Source of the DNA: Bacillota bacterium
Lineage (GTDB): Bacteria; Bacillota; Clostridia; Tissierellales; MES13
Direction: 5' to 3'
Length of the DNA stretch: 64,000 nucleotides
NCBI GenBank assembly: GCA_009711785.1
Contig: VENA01000017.1
Location: 1 to 64,000, forward strand
Positions 8,646 through 17,784 of the stretch are shown here, piece by piece. The notes beneath the pieces were generated by a model. That model was not told where the DNA came from and did no database searches. It saw only the letters and a list, made by a program, of their open reading frames with translations. Both the position numbers and the translations under genes were made by a program. The stretch's first letter is position 1; each line of letters begins with the position of its first letter.

Positions 8646-10121
8646 ATGATAGATAAAAAAGAAATAATAAAAACAGGTTGGAACTTAGATAATAGTTATG
8701 CTAGGTTGCCTAATTCATTTTTTACTAGAATTAACCCAGAGTCAGTATCTTCACCGAAATTGATTATTCTCAATCATTCCTTAGCAAAGACCCTAGGATT
8801 AAATGTTAAAGCATTAGAAAATGATTATGGGATAGAAGTGTTTGCTGGTAATAGGATACCTGAAGGTTCTTTACCTATTGCTCAAGCCTATGCAGGCCAT
8901 CAATTCGGATATTTTACTATGTTAGGTGATGGGAGGGCTATACTCCTTGGAGAGCAGATTAATCCTTTAAAAGAACGGTTTGATATTCAACTTAAGGGTT
9001 CAGGGAAAACACCATATTCACGAAATGGTGATGGTAGAGCTACACTTGGATCTATGCTTAGAGAATATATAATTAGTGAAGCAATGCATGGTTTGAAAAT
9101 TCCTACCACCCGGAGTTTAGCTGTGGTGACAACCGGTGAGTCAATACTTCGGGATACTAAAAAAAGTGGCGCAATATTAACCCGGGTGGCTGCAAGTCAT
9201 ATTCGTGTAGGCACCTTTGAATACATTTCCCATTGGGGTAATGTTGAGGAACTTAAGACTTTAGCCGATTATACATTGCAAAGACATTTCCCATATGTTA
9301 AAGATGATGAAAATCCATATCTTTCACTACTTAAGGAAGTAATCAAACGTCAGGCTACACTGATTTCTAAATGGCAACTTGTTGGTTTTATACATGGGGT
9401 TATGAATACTGATAATATGACTATTAGTGGAGAAACCATTGATTATGGTCCCTGTGCTTTCATGGATACCTATGACCCAGAAACAGTATTTAGTTCTATA
9501 GATACCTTTGGAAGATATGCCTATGGTAATCAGCCGGCTATTGCGGAGTGGAACCTTATGAGATTTGCTGAAACCCTATTGCCGCTTTTGCATGTTAATG
9601 AGAAAGAAGCTTTAAAACTTGCTAAGGATTCCGTTTCAGAATTTAATCATATATATAAACGAAATTGGCTTAAGGGAATGAGGGGGAAATTAGGAATATT
9701 TAATAAAGAGCAACAGGATGAGTCCCTTATTAAAGACCTTCTTAATACTATGAAAAAGCATGATGCTGACTATACTAATACCTTCCGTGCCTTAACTATT
9801 AATAAACTAGATGATATTGATATGTTTAAAACTGAGGAATTTATTAAGTGGTATAAAGTCTGGCAGGCGAGACTAGATAGACAAAGTGAGTTAAGGGAAT
9901 CTTCATATAATTTGATGAAAAATTCAAATCCTGCAATAATACCTAGAAACCACAGGGTAGAAGAAGCTTTAAAAGCAGCGGTAAAACAGGGAGACTATAG
10001 TGTTATGAAAGATTTTTTAAATGTTCTTTCAAATCCCTATGCTTATACTTCTAAACAGGATGATTACGCAACACTTCCACCGCCATCAATTTGTCCCTAT
10101 CGAACGTTTTGTGGGACTTAA
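8646..10121 (+). CDS. selO: SelO/YdiU protein adenylyltransferase (AMPylase)
   Basis: A pseudokinase-fold enzyme that transfers AMP from ATP to protein hydroxyl groups, 491 residues, the family length. Hallmarks are [36 protein letters not shown], the active-site segment [17 protein letters not shown], and the C-terminal YRTFCGT, whose Cys sits where animal SelO has selenocysteine. A good ribosome-binding site (AAAGGAG) precedes the ATG. Base use looks less AT-rich than the neighbours (more CTT, ACC, CGG codons) and the gene borders the decaying block, which hints at transfer. Confidence 0.94.
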   Translation: MIDKKEIIKTGWNLDNSYARLPNSFFTRINPESVSSPKLIILNHSLAKTLGLNVKALENDYGIEVFAGNRIPEGSLPIAQAYAGHQFGYFTMLGDGRAILLGEQINPLKERFDIQLKGSGKTPYSRNGDGRATLGSMLREYIISEAMHGLKIPTTRSLAVVTTGESILRDTKKSGAILTRVAASHIRVGTFEYISHWGNVEELKTLADYTLQRHFPYVKDDENPYLSLLKEVIKRQATLISKWQLVGFIHGVMNTDNMTISGETIDYGPCAFMDTYDPETVFSSIDTFGRYAYGNQPAIAEWNLMRFAETLLPLLHVNEKEALKLAKDSVSEFNHIYKRNWLKGMRGKLGIFNKEQQDESLIKDLLNTMKKHDADYTNTFRALTINKLDDIDMFKTEEFIKWYKVWQARLDRQSELRESSYNLMKNSNPAIIPRNHRVEEALKAAVKQGDYSVMKDFLNVLSNPYAYTSKQDDYATLPPPSICPYRTFCGT

Positions 10122-10145
10122 TAAAGCATTATACTATCTAACTGA

Positions 10146-10343
10146 CGTTTAGTAAAATTATTGTTACATGAAAAAGGGTTTAAGCTTGACTAGTACGAAA
10201 TAGTAAAAGCGATAAAAGATTATGTTGGTAAAACATTAGCCGATACTATGGCAGTAGGTATTAATCCATGGAGTAGAATTTTATTAGGACTATATCATGG
10301 TGGTGACTGGATTAACTGGGATATGACTGCTTTAGATAATTAA
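10146..10343 (+). pseudogene. broken reading frame with in-frame TAG (unknown family)
   Basis: The frame reads RLVKLLLHEKGFKLD, then TAG at 10191-10193, then YEIVKAIKDYVGKTLADTMA and on through NPWSRILLGLYHGGDWINWD to a TAA at 10341. The segment looks like real protein rather than random AT sequence, but there is no start codon or ribosome-binding site, so it is probably the 3' part of a decayed gene. The family is not recognised. Confidence 0.5.
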
Positions 10344-10347
10344 GAAA

Positions 10348-10857
10348 ATGGTAATATACTTCAACTTGATGCCGAGCACAGGCAATCAACAAGCGTTAGT
10401 AATCGTTAAAGCAGCAGTTATTGGTGGAAGTGCAAATATGATTCCTTATAGTGATTTAAATGGAGAAAACCTTCCTTAGCCCATAGGTATTTACGATTAT
10501 GAAGAAATAACAGGTAAAGAATTTAATATTAAATTAATAAATGACGTATACATATACATATATAAAGGTTCAAATGATGAAGACGGTTGGATGATAAATG
10601 AAGAAAATGGTAAAATAATTACTTATACTGGAAAAGAATACTATGAGAAATTTAAATTACCAAAACTTATTGAAAAATTATTTAGAGTATATGAACAAAA
10701 AAATTTTGTTGATAGATTTTTAATAATCAAATTTATTTTTAATGAACTAAACTTTAATAAAAATGAATTTGTTGTATATGATGGGTTAGGTCACGAAATA
10801 AATAATGGGATTAGACAGGATGAATTGGAATTTTTTAAAAGAGTATTAAAGAATTAG
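10348..10857 (+). pseudogene. hypothetical gene interrupted by an in-frame TAG
   Basis: From the ATG at 10348 the frame runs 43 codons (MVIYFNLMPSTGNQQALVIV...), meets TAG at 10477-10479, and continues in the same frame as PIGIYDYEEITGKEFNIKLI to the stop at 10855. An ATG at 10591 could give an 88-residue product, but it lacks a ribosome-binding site. The C-terminal half is basic and aromatic, loosely like small immunity proteins; this is only an impression. It is most simply a nonsense-mutated gene. Confidence 0.55.
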
Positions 10858-10905
10858 AAGTTTAAACTTTAAATTTAAATCAAGGATTATTACAAACACC
10901 TAAAA

Positions 10906-10929
10906 ATGGCCTCCTGGCCTTTTTTTTTA
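10906..10929. terminator. hairpin with T-run before the degenerate SBP copy
   Basis: GGCC-TCCT-GGCC is followed by nine Ts on the plus strand. It occupies the same relative place as the hairpin at 13081-13105 after the intact SBP gene, so it may be part of the duplicated segment. Confidence 0.5.
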
Positions 10930-10930
10930 T

Positions 10931-11095
10931 TTAACACTTTCATAGCATTTTTAGTAAATTTTGTTGTTTCTATCTTTTCATAAGGAGCTCTATCCTCAAG
11001 CTCAACTGCTAACTCCGGTAAGAACAGGATATGGTCTCCATATAGCTTAATCTCTATATCTATTAATTAGAGAAACTAAAATATCCTTAACCTTT
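10931..11095 (-). pseudogene. degenerate copy of the 3' end of the SsuA-like SBP gene
   Basis: On the minus strand this stretch aligns with the last part of the intact substrate-binding-protein gene (about 13115-13305). Shared runs include TATCTTTTCATAAGGAGCTC and TCTCTATATCTATTAATTAG. About 36 bases are missing inside and there are many substitutions, so no frame survives. The rest of the gap (11096-11321) holds no gene I can support. Confidence 0.8.
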
Positions 11096-11321
11096 TTATA
11101 AATCACTTCGTCAATAATGGTTTCTAAGAATTATTGTAGAAAAAATTAACAACAGAATGGTTTACATAATCATGATATAATTACTGTTACGTAGTTACTT
11201 GGGGATAACTGATGGATTAACACGTAAGTGTATAAAATTAAGCAGGGTTGATTACAGCAATCGATTTTTATTAGTATGTTCTATTTTAGGATTTAGAACA
11301 GGTAGAAAGGAATGTATTATT

Positions 11322-12968
11322 ATGAAGAAAAAATTATTAGGAAAGCGGATTAAATTTAGTGTAATTATACTTTTTGTTTTGATAGTATTGATAACTTATC
11401 AAGTAAGAGTTGACTCTCAAAAGTTTAATATGTCTTATTTGTCCTTTGGTAATTCAGATACATATTTAAAATATGTAGATCAAACAGAAGGCTCTTTACA
11501 GGTAGTATCCCCTAGCTATATAGATATAAATTCTGATGGAACTTTAAATATGGAAAAATTAGATTCTAATTTCATTAAAGAAATGCACAAAAGAAATATT
11601 AAGGTGGTACCTTTCGTAAGTAATCATTGGAATCGAATGGCAGGAGAAATAGCACTTGAGAAGAGAGAAGAATTGTCAACACAGATTGCTAATGCAGTTG
11701 AGGAATATGGACTAGATGGAGTCAATGTAGATATTGAAGGATTAACACAGGATAGTAGAAATGATTTAACAGATTTTATTAGACTTGTAAGGGAAAAAAT
11801 ACCTAGTAAGAAAGAAGTATCAGTAGCAGTAGCTGCTAATCCATATGGTTGGACAAGTGGTTGGCAAGGAATGTATGATTACACAGAACTTTCAAAGCTT
11901 AGTAACTATTTAATGATTATGACTTATGATGAAAGTTGGAATGGTAGTAATCCTGGTCCGGTTGCGAGTATATCCTTTGTGGATAAATCTATTCAATATG
12001 CCTTAGACCAAGAAATACCAAGTGACAAGATTGTTTTAGGAATACCTTTTTATGGACGTATTTGGAATTTGGAAGATACAATGGATGAAACGAAACTAGA
12101 ACACCAGAAAATTTTGGGAAAAGGGGTTTCATTAAAAAAAGTTGATTCTATTTTATCAACCTATAATGCTAAGATTGAATATGTTGAAGATAAAGAAAGT
12201 GTAAAAGCAACTTTTCAAATAAAACAAGAGGACCCTCAAATTAAATTATATAGCTGGGGTGAAGCATTACCTATTGGTAAATATGAACTATGGTTTGAAA
12301 ATGAAAAATCAATAAAGAAAAAATTACAGTTTGTTCAAAAATATAATATAAAAGGAACGGGTAGTTGGAGTTTAGGGCAAGAAAGACCAAATTTATGGGA
12401 GTATTATACTTTATGGTTAAATGGTGAATATTTTGTGGATTTAGATAATCATAAATGGGCAAAGGAAGCTATAGAAGTAATGACATCTAAAGGTATTATT
12501 TCAGGCACATCTGAAACAACTTATAGTCCAGAACTAAATATTAATAGAGCAGATTTTATGCTTCTACTTGCAAGAACATTTGAGCTAGAAGCTGAATTTG
12601 AAACAAACTTTGATGATGTAAAACCAACGGATTATTATTACGAAGCATTAGGAATAGCTAAAGAATTAGGTTTAGCAAGTGGGGTTGGCAGTAATAAATA
12701 TAATCCTAAGGAAAATATATCTAGGCAAGATATGATGGTTCTTTTAGAAAGAGCTTTAAAATTAACTAATAAAATATCAGTAAAGGCAACCCCCTTAGAT
12801 ATAAACAATTATAAGGATTCAGAGGCAGTATCCAATTATGCAGAGGAAAGTGTAGTAACATTAGTTAAAGCTGGAATAATCCAAGGAAATAACAATATGC
12901 TTTACCCATTAGACAATACAACAAGAGCAGAAGCTGCCGTAGTTATTTATAAGGTATTTAATAAATAG
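11322..12968 (+). CDS. glycoside hydrolase family 18 protein with three SLH domains
   Basis: A surface-anchored glycosidase of 548 residues. An N-terminal hydrophobic signal anchor (about 12-27) is followed by a GH18 barrel with the catalytic motif [11 protein letters not shown] (acid Glu near 139) and MIMTYDESW, which resembles the spore/cell-wall YaaH/SleL group that cleaves N-acetylglucosamine linkages. Three S-layer-homology repeats follow from about residue 375 to the end ([51 protein letters not shown]), which bind secondary cell-wall polymer. The ATG at 11322 follows GAAAGGAA; longer in-frame starts add a non-signal-like extension. Confidence 0.92.
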   Translation: MKKKLLGKRIKFSVIILFVLIVLITYQVRVDSQKFNMSYLSFGNSDTYLKYVDQTEGSLQVVSPSYIDINSDGTLNMEKLDSNFIKEMHKRNIKVVPFVSNHWNRMAGEIALEKREELSTQIANAVEEYGLDGVNVDIEGLTQDSRNDLTDFIRLVREKIPSKKEVSVAVAANPYGWTSGWQGMYDYTELSKLSNYLMIMTYDESWNGSNPGPVASISFVDKSIQYALDQEIPSDKIVLGIPFYGRIWNLEDTMDETKLEHQKILGKGVSLKKVDSILSTYNAKIEYVEDKESVKATFQIKQEDPQIKLYSWGEALPIGKYELWFENEKSIKKKLQFVQKYNIKGTGSWSLGQERPNLWEYYTLWLNGEYFVDLDNHKWAKEAIEVMTSKGIISGTSETTYSPELNINRADFMLLLARTFELEAEFETNFDDVKPTDYYYEALGIAKELGLASGVGSNKYNPKENISRQDMMVLLERALKLTNKISVKATPLDINNYKDSEAVSNYAEESVVTLVKAGIIQGNNNMLYPLDNTTRAEAAVVIYKVFNK

Positions 12969-13080
12969 TTATACTCATAGAGACACTAACTGTTTATTTT
13001 CCTTCGTAAATACAGGGCAGGAAAGAAAAGGGACATTTCATTCTCTGACTTAATAAGACTCGAAATAAATAATTCCACAG

Positions 13081-13105
13081 AAAAAGCGGCCTTAGGCCGC
13101 TTTTA
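13081..13105. terminator. bidirectional terminator between GH18 and the SBP gene
   Basis: AAAAAGCGGCC/GGCCGCTTTT is a GC-rich perfect stem flanked by A and T runs, so it can act on both strands. Confidence 0.85.
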
Positions 13106-13112
13106 TTGCTTA

Positions 13113-14114
13113 TTACTTAACTAATTCCATAGCTTTTTTAGCAAACTTCGTAGTTACTATCTTTTCATAAGGAGCTCTCTCTTCAAGTTCTCCAGCCAAC
13201 TCCATGATTTCCATCATATGATTTAAGCCTTCTTCAGTAAGTACAGGATCTGGTCTCCATGTATCTTGATCTCTATATCTATTAATTAGAGAAATTAAAA
13301 TATCCTTATCTGCATCAGGGAATTGTGGCTGTATCGCTTCAGCTATTTCCTCAGCAGTATGGGACTGAACCCAAAGCATACCTTTATAAATTGCATTAGT
13401 ATATCCCTGTATAATCTCAGGATTTTTTTCTATATAGCTTTTTTTAGCACTATAACAAGTGTAAGGAATATATCCACCTTCTTTTCCTATGGAAGCAACA
13501 ATATGACCTTTACCTTCTTTTTCTAGAAGAGAAGCTGTAGGTTCAAATAGTGTTACATAATCTCCTTCACCACCAGTAAAAGCTCCTGCCATTACTGCAA
13601 ATTGTATGTCGGTTCTTACATTTACATCTTTACCAGGCATTAAATCATGCTTTTTTAGAACATATTCTAAAGTCATTTCAGGCATTCCGCCTTTTCGTCC
13701 ACCAATAATAGTTTTACCTTTTAATTTATCAAAGGTAAAGTCAGGATCCTTTTCTCTTCCTACTAAGAAAGAACCATCCTTTTGAGTTAATTGAGCAAAG
13801 TTAACAGCATAGTCTTCTTTTCCTTGATTATAAACATAAACTGATGCTTCAGGTCCCATAAAACCAATATCTGCTTGATCGCTTAAAACAGCTGTCATTG
13901 ATTTATCAGCACCTTTTCCATTTGTAAGTTCAATTTCTATACCCTCTTCTTTAAAAAAGCCTTGAGTTATAGCTACATATTGAGGAGCATAAAATACTGA
14001 ATGGGTAACTTCTACTAATCTTACTGTTTTTAATTCATTAGTCTTACATCCAGAAAGAAACATTGTAACAATAAGTAAAGAAACAAGTACAAAAACAATA
14101 AATTTTCTAACCAT
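13113..14114 (-). CDS. ABC transporter substrate-binding lipoprotein (SsuA/ThiY-like)
   Basis: A 333-residue lipoprotein. A signal peptide with lipobox LSGC (Cys about 23) is followed by an NMT1/SsuA-type periplasmic-binding fold (APQYVAITQGFFKEEGIEIEL, LKGKTIIGGRKGGMPEMTLE). Such proteins deliver sulfonate, nitrate/taurine or thiamine-precursor-like ligands to an ABC importer; the ligand is not assignable. No ATPase or permease gene of that importer lies beside it, so it is an orphan here. Two degenerate fragments matching this gene occur at 10931-11095 and 18451-18512. The ribosome-binding site is AAGGGGTGG. Confidence 0.9.
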   Translation of the reverse strand: MVRKFIVFVLVSLLIVTMFLSGCKTNELKTVRLVEVTHSVFYAPQYVAITQGFFKEEGIEIELTNGKGADKSMTAVLSDQADIGFMGPEASVYVYNQGKEDYAVNFAQLTQKDGSFLVGREKDPDFTFDKLKGKTIIGGRKGGMPEMTLEYVLKKHDLMPGKDVNVRTDIQFAVMAGAFTGGEGDYVTLFEPTASLLEKEGKGHIVASIGKEGGYIPYTCYSAKKSYIEKNPEIIQGYTNAIYKGMLWVQSHTAEEIAEAIQPQFPDADKDILISLINRYRDQDTWRPDPVLTEEGLNHMMEIMELAGELEERAPYEKIVTTKFAKKAMELVK

Positions 14115-14233
14115 TAAACCACCCCTTGTTTTTATCTATAGTATTAGTATATTCACTTGATTTGTTATGGTTACAGATATGCTCCTTTATCAAAAATACT
14201 CAGATTTACTCAATGTTAAATAAAAGGTTTAAC

Positions 14234-14297
14234 GACTGTTTTGTAACATACTATAAAAAATTAGCGGAAAAATTTTTATAGAAAACAGTCTTTTTTT
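14234..14297 (+). terminator. orphan nested hairpin with T-run
   Basis: The outer stem GACTGTTTT (14234-14242) pairs with AAAACAGTC (14282-14290) and is followed by TTTTTTTATT. An inner stem CTATAAAAA/TTTTTATAG lies inside. It has terminator form on the plus strand, yet no plus-strand gene ends upstream; the nearest gene points away. Confidence 0.6.
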
Positions 14298-14476
14298 ATT
14301 ATTGTTTAAAGAACAGCTAATTTTAAACTCATTTGAAAGAGTATATGTAGTTTAGGCAACAAGAAAAGATGTAAAAACAATACAGAGAAATACAATATTG
14401 ACAAAAATATACATAATAATAAAATTAAGTTAATGTTCTTTTAAAAAAATAAATTTTATGTGCAAGGAGTTTTAAA

Positions 14477-14593
14477 GTGGAGATGTTGATTAAGATACAG
14501 AAAAAAGGATTACATTTAAGTAAACTTTATGAAGAATATGCATCAAAAGCACATGGAGGTTACATAGGAAATAATAAAACAGGTCTTTATTAA
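14477..14593 (+). CDS. possible 38-aa ORF or gene remnant
   Basis: A GTG start follows AAGGAG by 6 nt and encodes MEMLIKIQKKGLHLSKLYEE, ending in GGYIGNNKTGLY. The amphipathic opening and good ribosome-binding site suggest translation, but the product is short and unrecognised. It may be the surviving start of a larger gene. Confidence 0.35.
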   Translation: MEMLIKIQKKGLHLSKLYEEYASKAHGGYIGNNKTGLY

Positions 14594-14652
14594 ACTATAA
14601 TAGAGAACTATGGTATATATTTATTACATTAGTAAGTATATAGGGGGAGACG

Positions 14653-15246
14653 ATGAAAAGTATTAATAAAAAGGTGTTATTTATTATTTTAGTAATAATT
14701 GTTGTTGGATTTTTTGGTTACAATTATCTTTATACTAGTTACAATGAGTATAATTCACTAATAAAAACGTTAGATGAAAATTTTAAACCACAAGGCTTCA
14801 TTAATATTAATGAGAAAAGAAATAATAAGTATAGTAAAATTACATCCTATCCTAGTAAGGATTGGGGAGGAAATAATAATAATGCACATAATGGAAATGG
14901 TATAACGCCTAAACAGATAGATTTTTATTACACTATTAATAATAATAAACAAATAATAAGTAAAATAACTTTTGTGTATTCACCATATTGTCTAAGGAGA
15001 AAGTATAAACTTGTTGACTATTTTGAAGAACTTAAAGGAAAATCTGTAATAGAAGAATATAAAGGTGATTTAGTAACACCATATTATCAAGTAGCATTTC
15101 AGGGAAAAGGCTATACTGTTTTTGTGACTTCTTTATATACAGAAAAATTTTATAAGAGTGAAGCTATGACAAAAGATAAAGTTGATATTGCACTATCACA
15201 GAATGCTAAGTTAGTGAGAGAATTACAGAAATTTCTTATGGATTAA
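14653..15246 (+). CDS. membrane-anchored hypothetical protein (197 aa)
   Basis: Not recognised. One N-terminal transmembrane segment (about 7-25) is followed by an extracellular or membrane-associated domain rich in Asn, Tyr and Lys. The lipobox Cys is absent, so it is an uncleaved anchor rather than a lipoprotein. The ribosome-binding site is GGGGGAG. It is the first of three short hypothetical exported proteins in this block (with 18671 and 19521) that share the same plan of one N-terminal helix plus a small domain. Confidence 0.7.
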   Translation: MKSINKKVLFIILVIIVVGFFGYNYLYTSYNEYNSLIKTLDENFKPQGFININEKRNNKYSKITSYPSKDWGGNNNNAHNGNGITPKQIDFYYTINNNKQIISKITFVYSPYCLRRKYKLVDYFEELKGKSVIEEYKGDLVTPYYQVAFQGKGYTVFVTSLYTEKFYKSEAMTKDKVDIALSQNAKLVRELQKFLMD

Positions 15247-15439
15247 TTTAAATGTACTTAAATTGTTGTATTTTAAATTTAGGGAAATTTCTCTTGGATT
15301 ACAATATAGAGGGTGATATAGAAAATACAACTTTAAATAATATTTTAGATGAAATTAAATAGATGGATATGTTGATTATCTAGAATAAATTTTTTAAAAG
15401 TATAGAATGATTAGTTAATATTAACTAGGATGTGATAGA

Positions 15440-15718
15440 TTGGTTAGTGATAAGGTAAGAAAACAATATGAGAAGGCTAAAGAAACTAGACTTTATTGTA
15501 TATTTGGTATGAGTACAATACCATTAGTTCAGTATCTTCTTCTATTTAAATTTGTCAATAAGTTTTTTAACATTTTACTATCGATAGGAACTTTTTTATT
15601 TATCTTAAGAATATATAATAAAAAGTGGAGATGTCCTGTATGTAAAAAGAGATTACCGGATAGGGATATTAATAAGATAGATTTTTGTCCCAAGTGTGGT
15701 ATTAAGTTAGTTGACTAA
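15440..15718 (+). CDS. small membrane protein with C-terminal zinc ribbon (92 aa)
   Basis: A TTG start at 15440 follows AGGATG. Two hydrophobic segments (about 20-35 and 42-58) are followed by a rubredoxin-like zinc ribbon, CPVCKKRLPDRDINKIDFCPKC. The function is unknown. Membrane-anchored zinc ribbons of this sort are common in clostridia. Confidence 0.65.
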   Translation: MVSDKVRKQYEKAKETRLYCIFGMSTIPLVQYLLLFKFVNKFFNILLSIGTFLFILRIYNKKWRCPVCKKRLPDRDINKIDFCPKCGIKLVD

Positions 15719-15961
15719 TTAACATAAAAACGCTTTAAAATAGATATTTAAAAGTTTTAATATGAAAATTATTATAAAGTTATTATATTAGGTAGGAGTA
15801 TATGTTTATAGATAAATAAGTTAAAAGGAAAGTATTAGGAGGATAACTTAAAATCAATGTAGAATCTAGGTAGATTAAATGAGTTTATATTAGACAAGAA
15901 TAGTTTATTTAGTTATGGACATACCTATTTATAAGTAGTATAACTTATTAAGGAGCTTCAA

Positions 15962-16674
15962 ATGATTTAATTTAAGAATGTTACAAAAGAATATAAAGAG
16001 TCTAACACTTTAGCTCTTGATTCGTTTAATCTTAATATTAATTATAATGAAATTTTATGTTTGTTAGGACCAAATGGGGCTGGTAAAACAACTTTAATAA
16101 AGTGCCTTTCAGGTTTAATAATTCCTGATAAAGGCGAAATATTCATCAATGGAAAATTAACAGACCCTAATGATAGAAATTATCTGAAGGACATTTCTGT
16201 AGTATTAGAGGGGGCTAGAAATCTATATTGGAGGGCAAGTGTTAAAAGTAATTTTTATTACTTTGGTGCTCTTAAAGGTATAGGGAGAAGTGAAATAAAT
16301 ACAAATATAGAAAAAATAGATGAATTATTTGGAATTAAACATCTTTTAACCAGAAGAGTAAATACACTATCACTAGGGCAAAAACAAAAAGTTGCGATTT
16401 TATGTAATATTCTTTTGAATCCTAGATTACTTATCCTTGATGAACCATCAAATGGTTTAGATATAAATAAGAGAAAATTATTACTATACTTCAATCTATT
16501 AAAATGCAAAGTGATACTACAATACTAATCGCATCCCATGATGTGGGTGTTATACGGAAGTTGGCTGATAGAATTGTAATAATATATAAAGGGAAAGTAC
16601 AAAATGTCTCAGAAAATGATAACATGACGAATAATTTAATAGAACAAAAATATTTAGATATTATATCAATATAA
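15962..16674 (+). pseudogene. ABC transporter ATP-binding gene with early stop and frameshift
   Basis: The frame opens at ATG 15962 (after AAGGAG) but codon 3 is TAA (15968-15970); the following FKNVTKEYKESNTLALDSFN is the ordinary ATPase N-terminus. Walker A GPNGAGKTT, signature LSLGQKQK and Walker B LLILDEPSNGLD are intact. Near 16470 the frame shifts: the real C-terminus (TTILIASHDVGVIRKLADRI...) continues in another frame to a stop at 16672. A single missing base in the GAGAAAA tract would explain it. A TTG at 16061 leaves a 155-residue fragment without the N-terminus or H-loop, so no functional ATPase is expected. Confidence 0.88.
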
Positions 16675-16705
16675 TTTTATTAATATTCGAAAGGGGAGTA
16701 TATTT

Positions 16706-17482
16706 GTGAAATATCTTAATGCTTTATGGGAAGAGTTAAGAATCTCTATAGAATGTACTTGGTCCTATAAAATAAATGTAATTTCAGATATATTGTTTAT
16801 GACTGTATTATACATAGCGATTATTAATATGAATGATGGTTTACACATAGGTCGTTACTATGGTTCACCAGAAGACTCTAAATCCTTATTACTTATAGGC
16901 TATATTTTGTGGACTTTTTCTACTATGTCAATTAGTTTAATGAGTTCAAATATAGAAAGTGAAGCTAATCGAGGGACTCTAGAACAAAAACTTATGTCAA
17001 TAATACCTTTATATATTCTAATGGTTGGTAAAATTGCATACTCATTCATACGTGAAATTGTTATAATCATTCCTATACTTATAGTTTCTAAATTATTATT
17101 TGATGTAGGGATTTCATTCAATTTAGCTTCAATTATTATTTTACTATTAACTATGGTTGGTATGTTCGGGATTGGTCTTATTTTTGGAGGATTAACTATA
17201 AAACACAAAAAGATAGGAAGTATTATATATGTAACACAAACAGTTTTATTGTTTATATCAGATACATTAGTAATTTTTTCAGATCAATTTCCATTGATTA
17301 ATATTATCCCACTCACTAAAGGGAATGATTTAATAAGAAAATCATTAATTGGTAATGGGATTACATCTAATGATTATCTATTGTTCACATTAATTACCTT
17401 AAGTTGGATAATAGTAGGTATAGCAACCTTTTTACACTATACAAAGGTGTGTAAGAAAGATGGTTTAATAGGTTCGTATTAG
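16706..17482 (+). CDS. ABC-2 type permease (partner of the broken ATPase)
   Basis: A 258-residue membrane protein with about six transmembrane segments, resembling permeases of bacteriocin or antibiotic ABC-2 exporters. A GTG start follows AAAGGGGAG. It lies 31 bp after the ATPase pseudogene and is itself intact, so it would need another ATPase (for example the BcrA-like protein at 1847) or be on the way to loss. Confidence 0.82.
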   Translation: MKYLNALWEELRISIECTWSYKINVISDILFMTVLYIAIINMNDGLHIGRYYGSPEDSKSLLLIGYILWTFSTMSISLMSSNIESEANRGTLEQKLMSIIPLYILMVGKIAYSFIREIVIIIPILIVSKLLFDVGISFNLASIIILLLTMVGMFGIGLIFGGLTIKHKKIGSIIYVTQTVLLFISDTLVIFSDQFPLINIIPLTKGNDLIRKSLIGNGITSNDYLLFTLITLSWIIVGIATFLHYTKVCKKDGLIGSY

Positions 17483-17563
17483 CCAAATTAGCTAATAGCT
17501 TTATCATTTTTTTGATATAGAACAAATTTTAAGTTTCATATAGATAACCAAGGGGGATATTTA

Positions 17564-17704
17564 TTGGATAAAGTAATTTATACTAATGAAGCACCAAAAG
17601 ATGGGTTATTTGAAGAGTTAAACAACTTATTATCTAAGTCTATAAGGAAAATAAGTACAAGAGAGGAAAATAGAGTTGATGGTAATAAATCATCATCTCT
17701 TTAA
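17564..17704 (+). CDS. small peptide gene (46 aa, TTG start)
   Basis: A TTG start stands 7 nt after AGGGGG and encodes a hydrophilic peptide (MDKVIYTNEAPKDGLFEELN...) ending in GNKSSSL. There is no signal peptide and no Cys. It follows the permease by 81 bp, on the same strand. It could be an unmodified or leader-type peptide precursor for the adjacent exporter, or a remnant; the sequence alone does not decide. Confidence 0.5.
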   Translation: MDKVIYTNEAPKDGLFEELNNLLSKSIRKISTREENRVDGNKSSSL

Positions 17705-17784
17705 TATTGTTTTGAGGTGATATCTTAGAGATGATTATAACTAAACCTTATAAAACGGATTTAACATATAAACTATCAAATAGT

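Noticed and set aside
10146..15931. Genome-wide reassignment of stop codons, suggested by several in-frame TAG/TAA codons
   Set aside because: Housekeeping genes throughout the window use TAA and TAG as normal stops (for example ABC-2, dap and PFOR genes end where their families end), so decay is the better explanation.
16061..16528. A stand-alone 155-aa ATP-binding protein
   Set aside because: The frame starts at an internal TTG just before Walker A and ends after a frameshift; upstream and downstream frames carry the rest of the same protein, so it is a pseudogene fragment.
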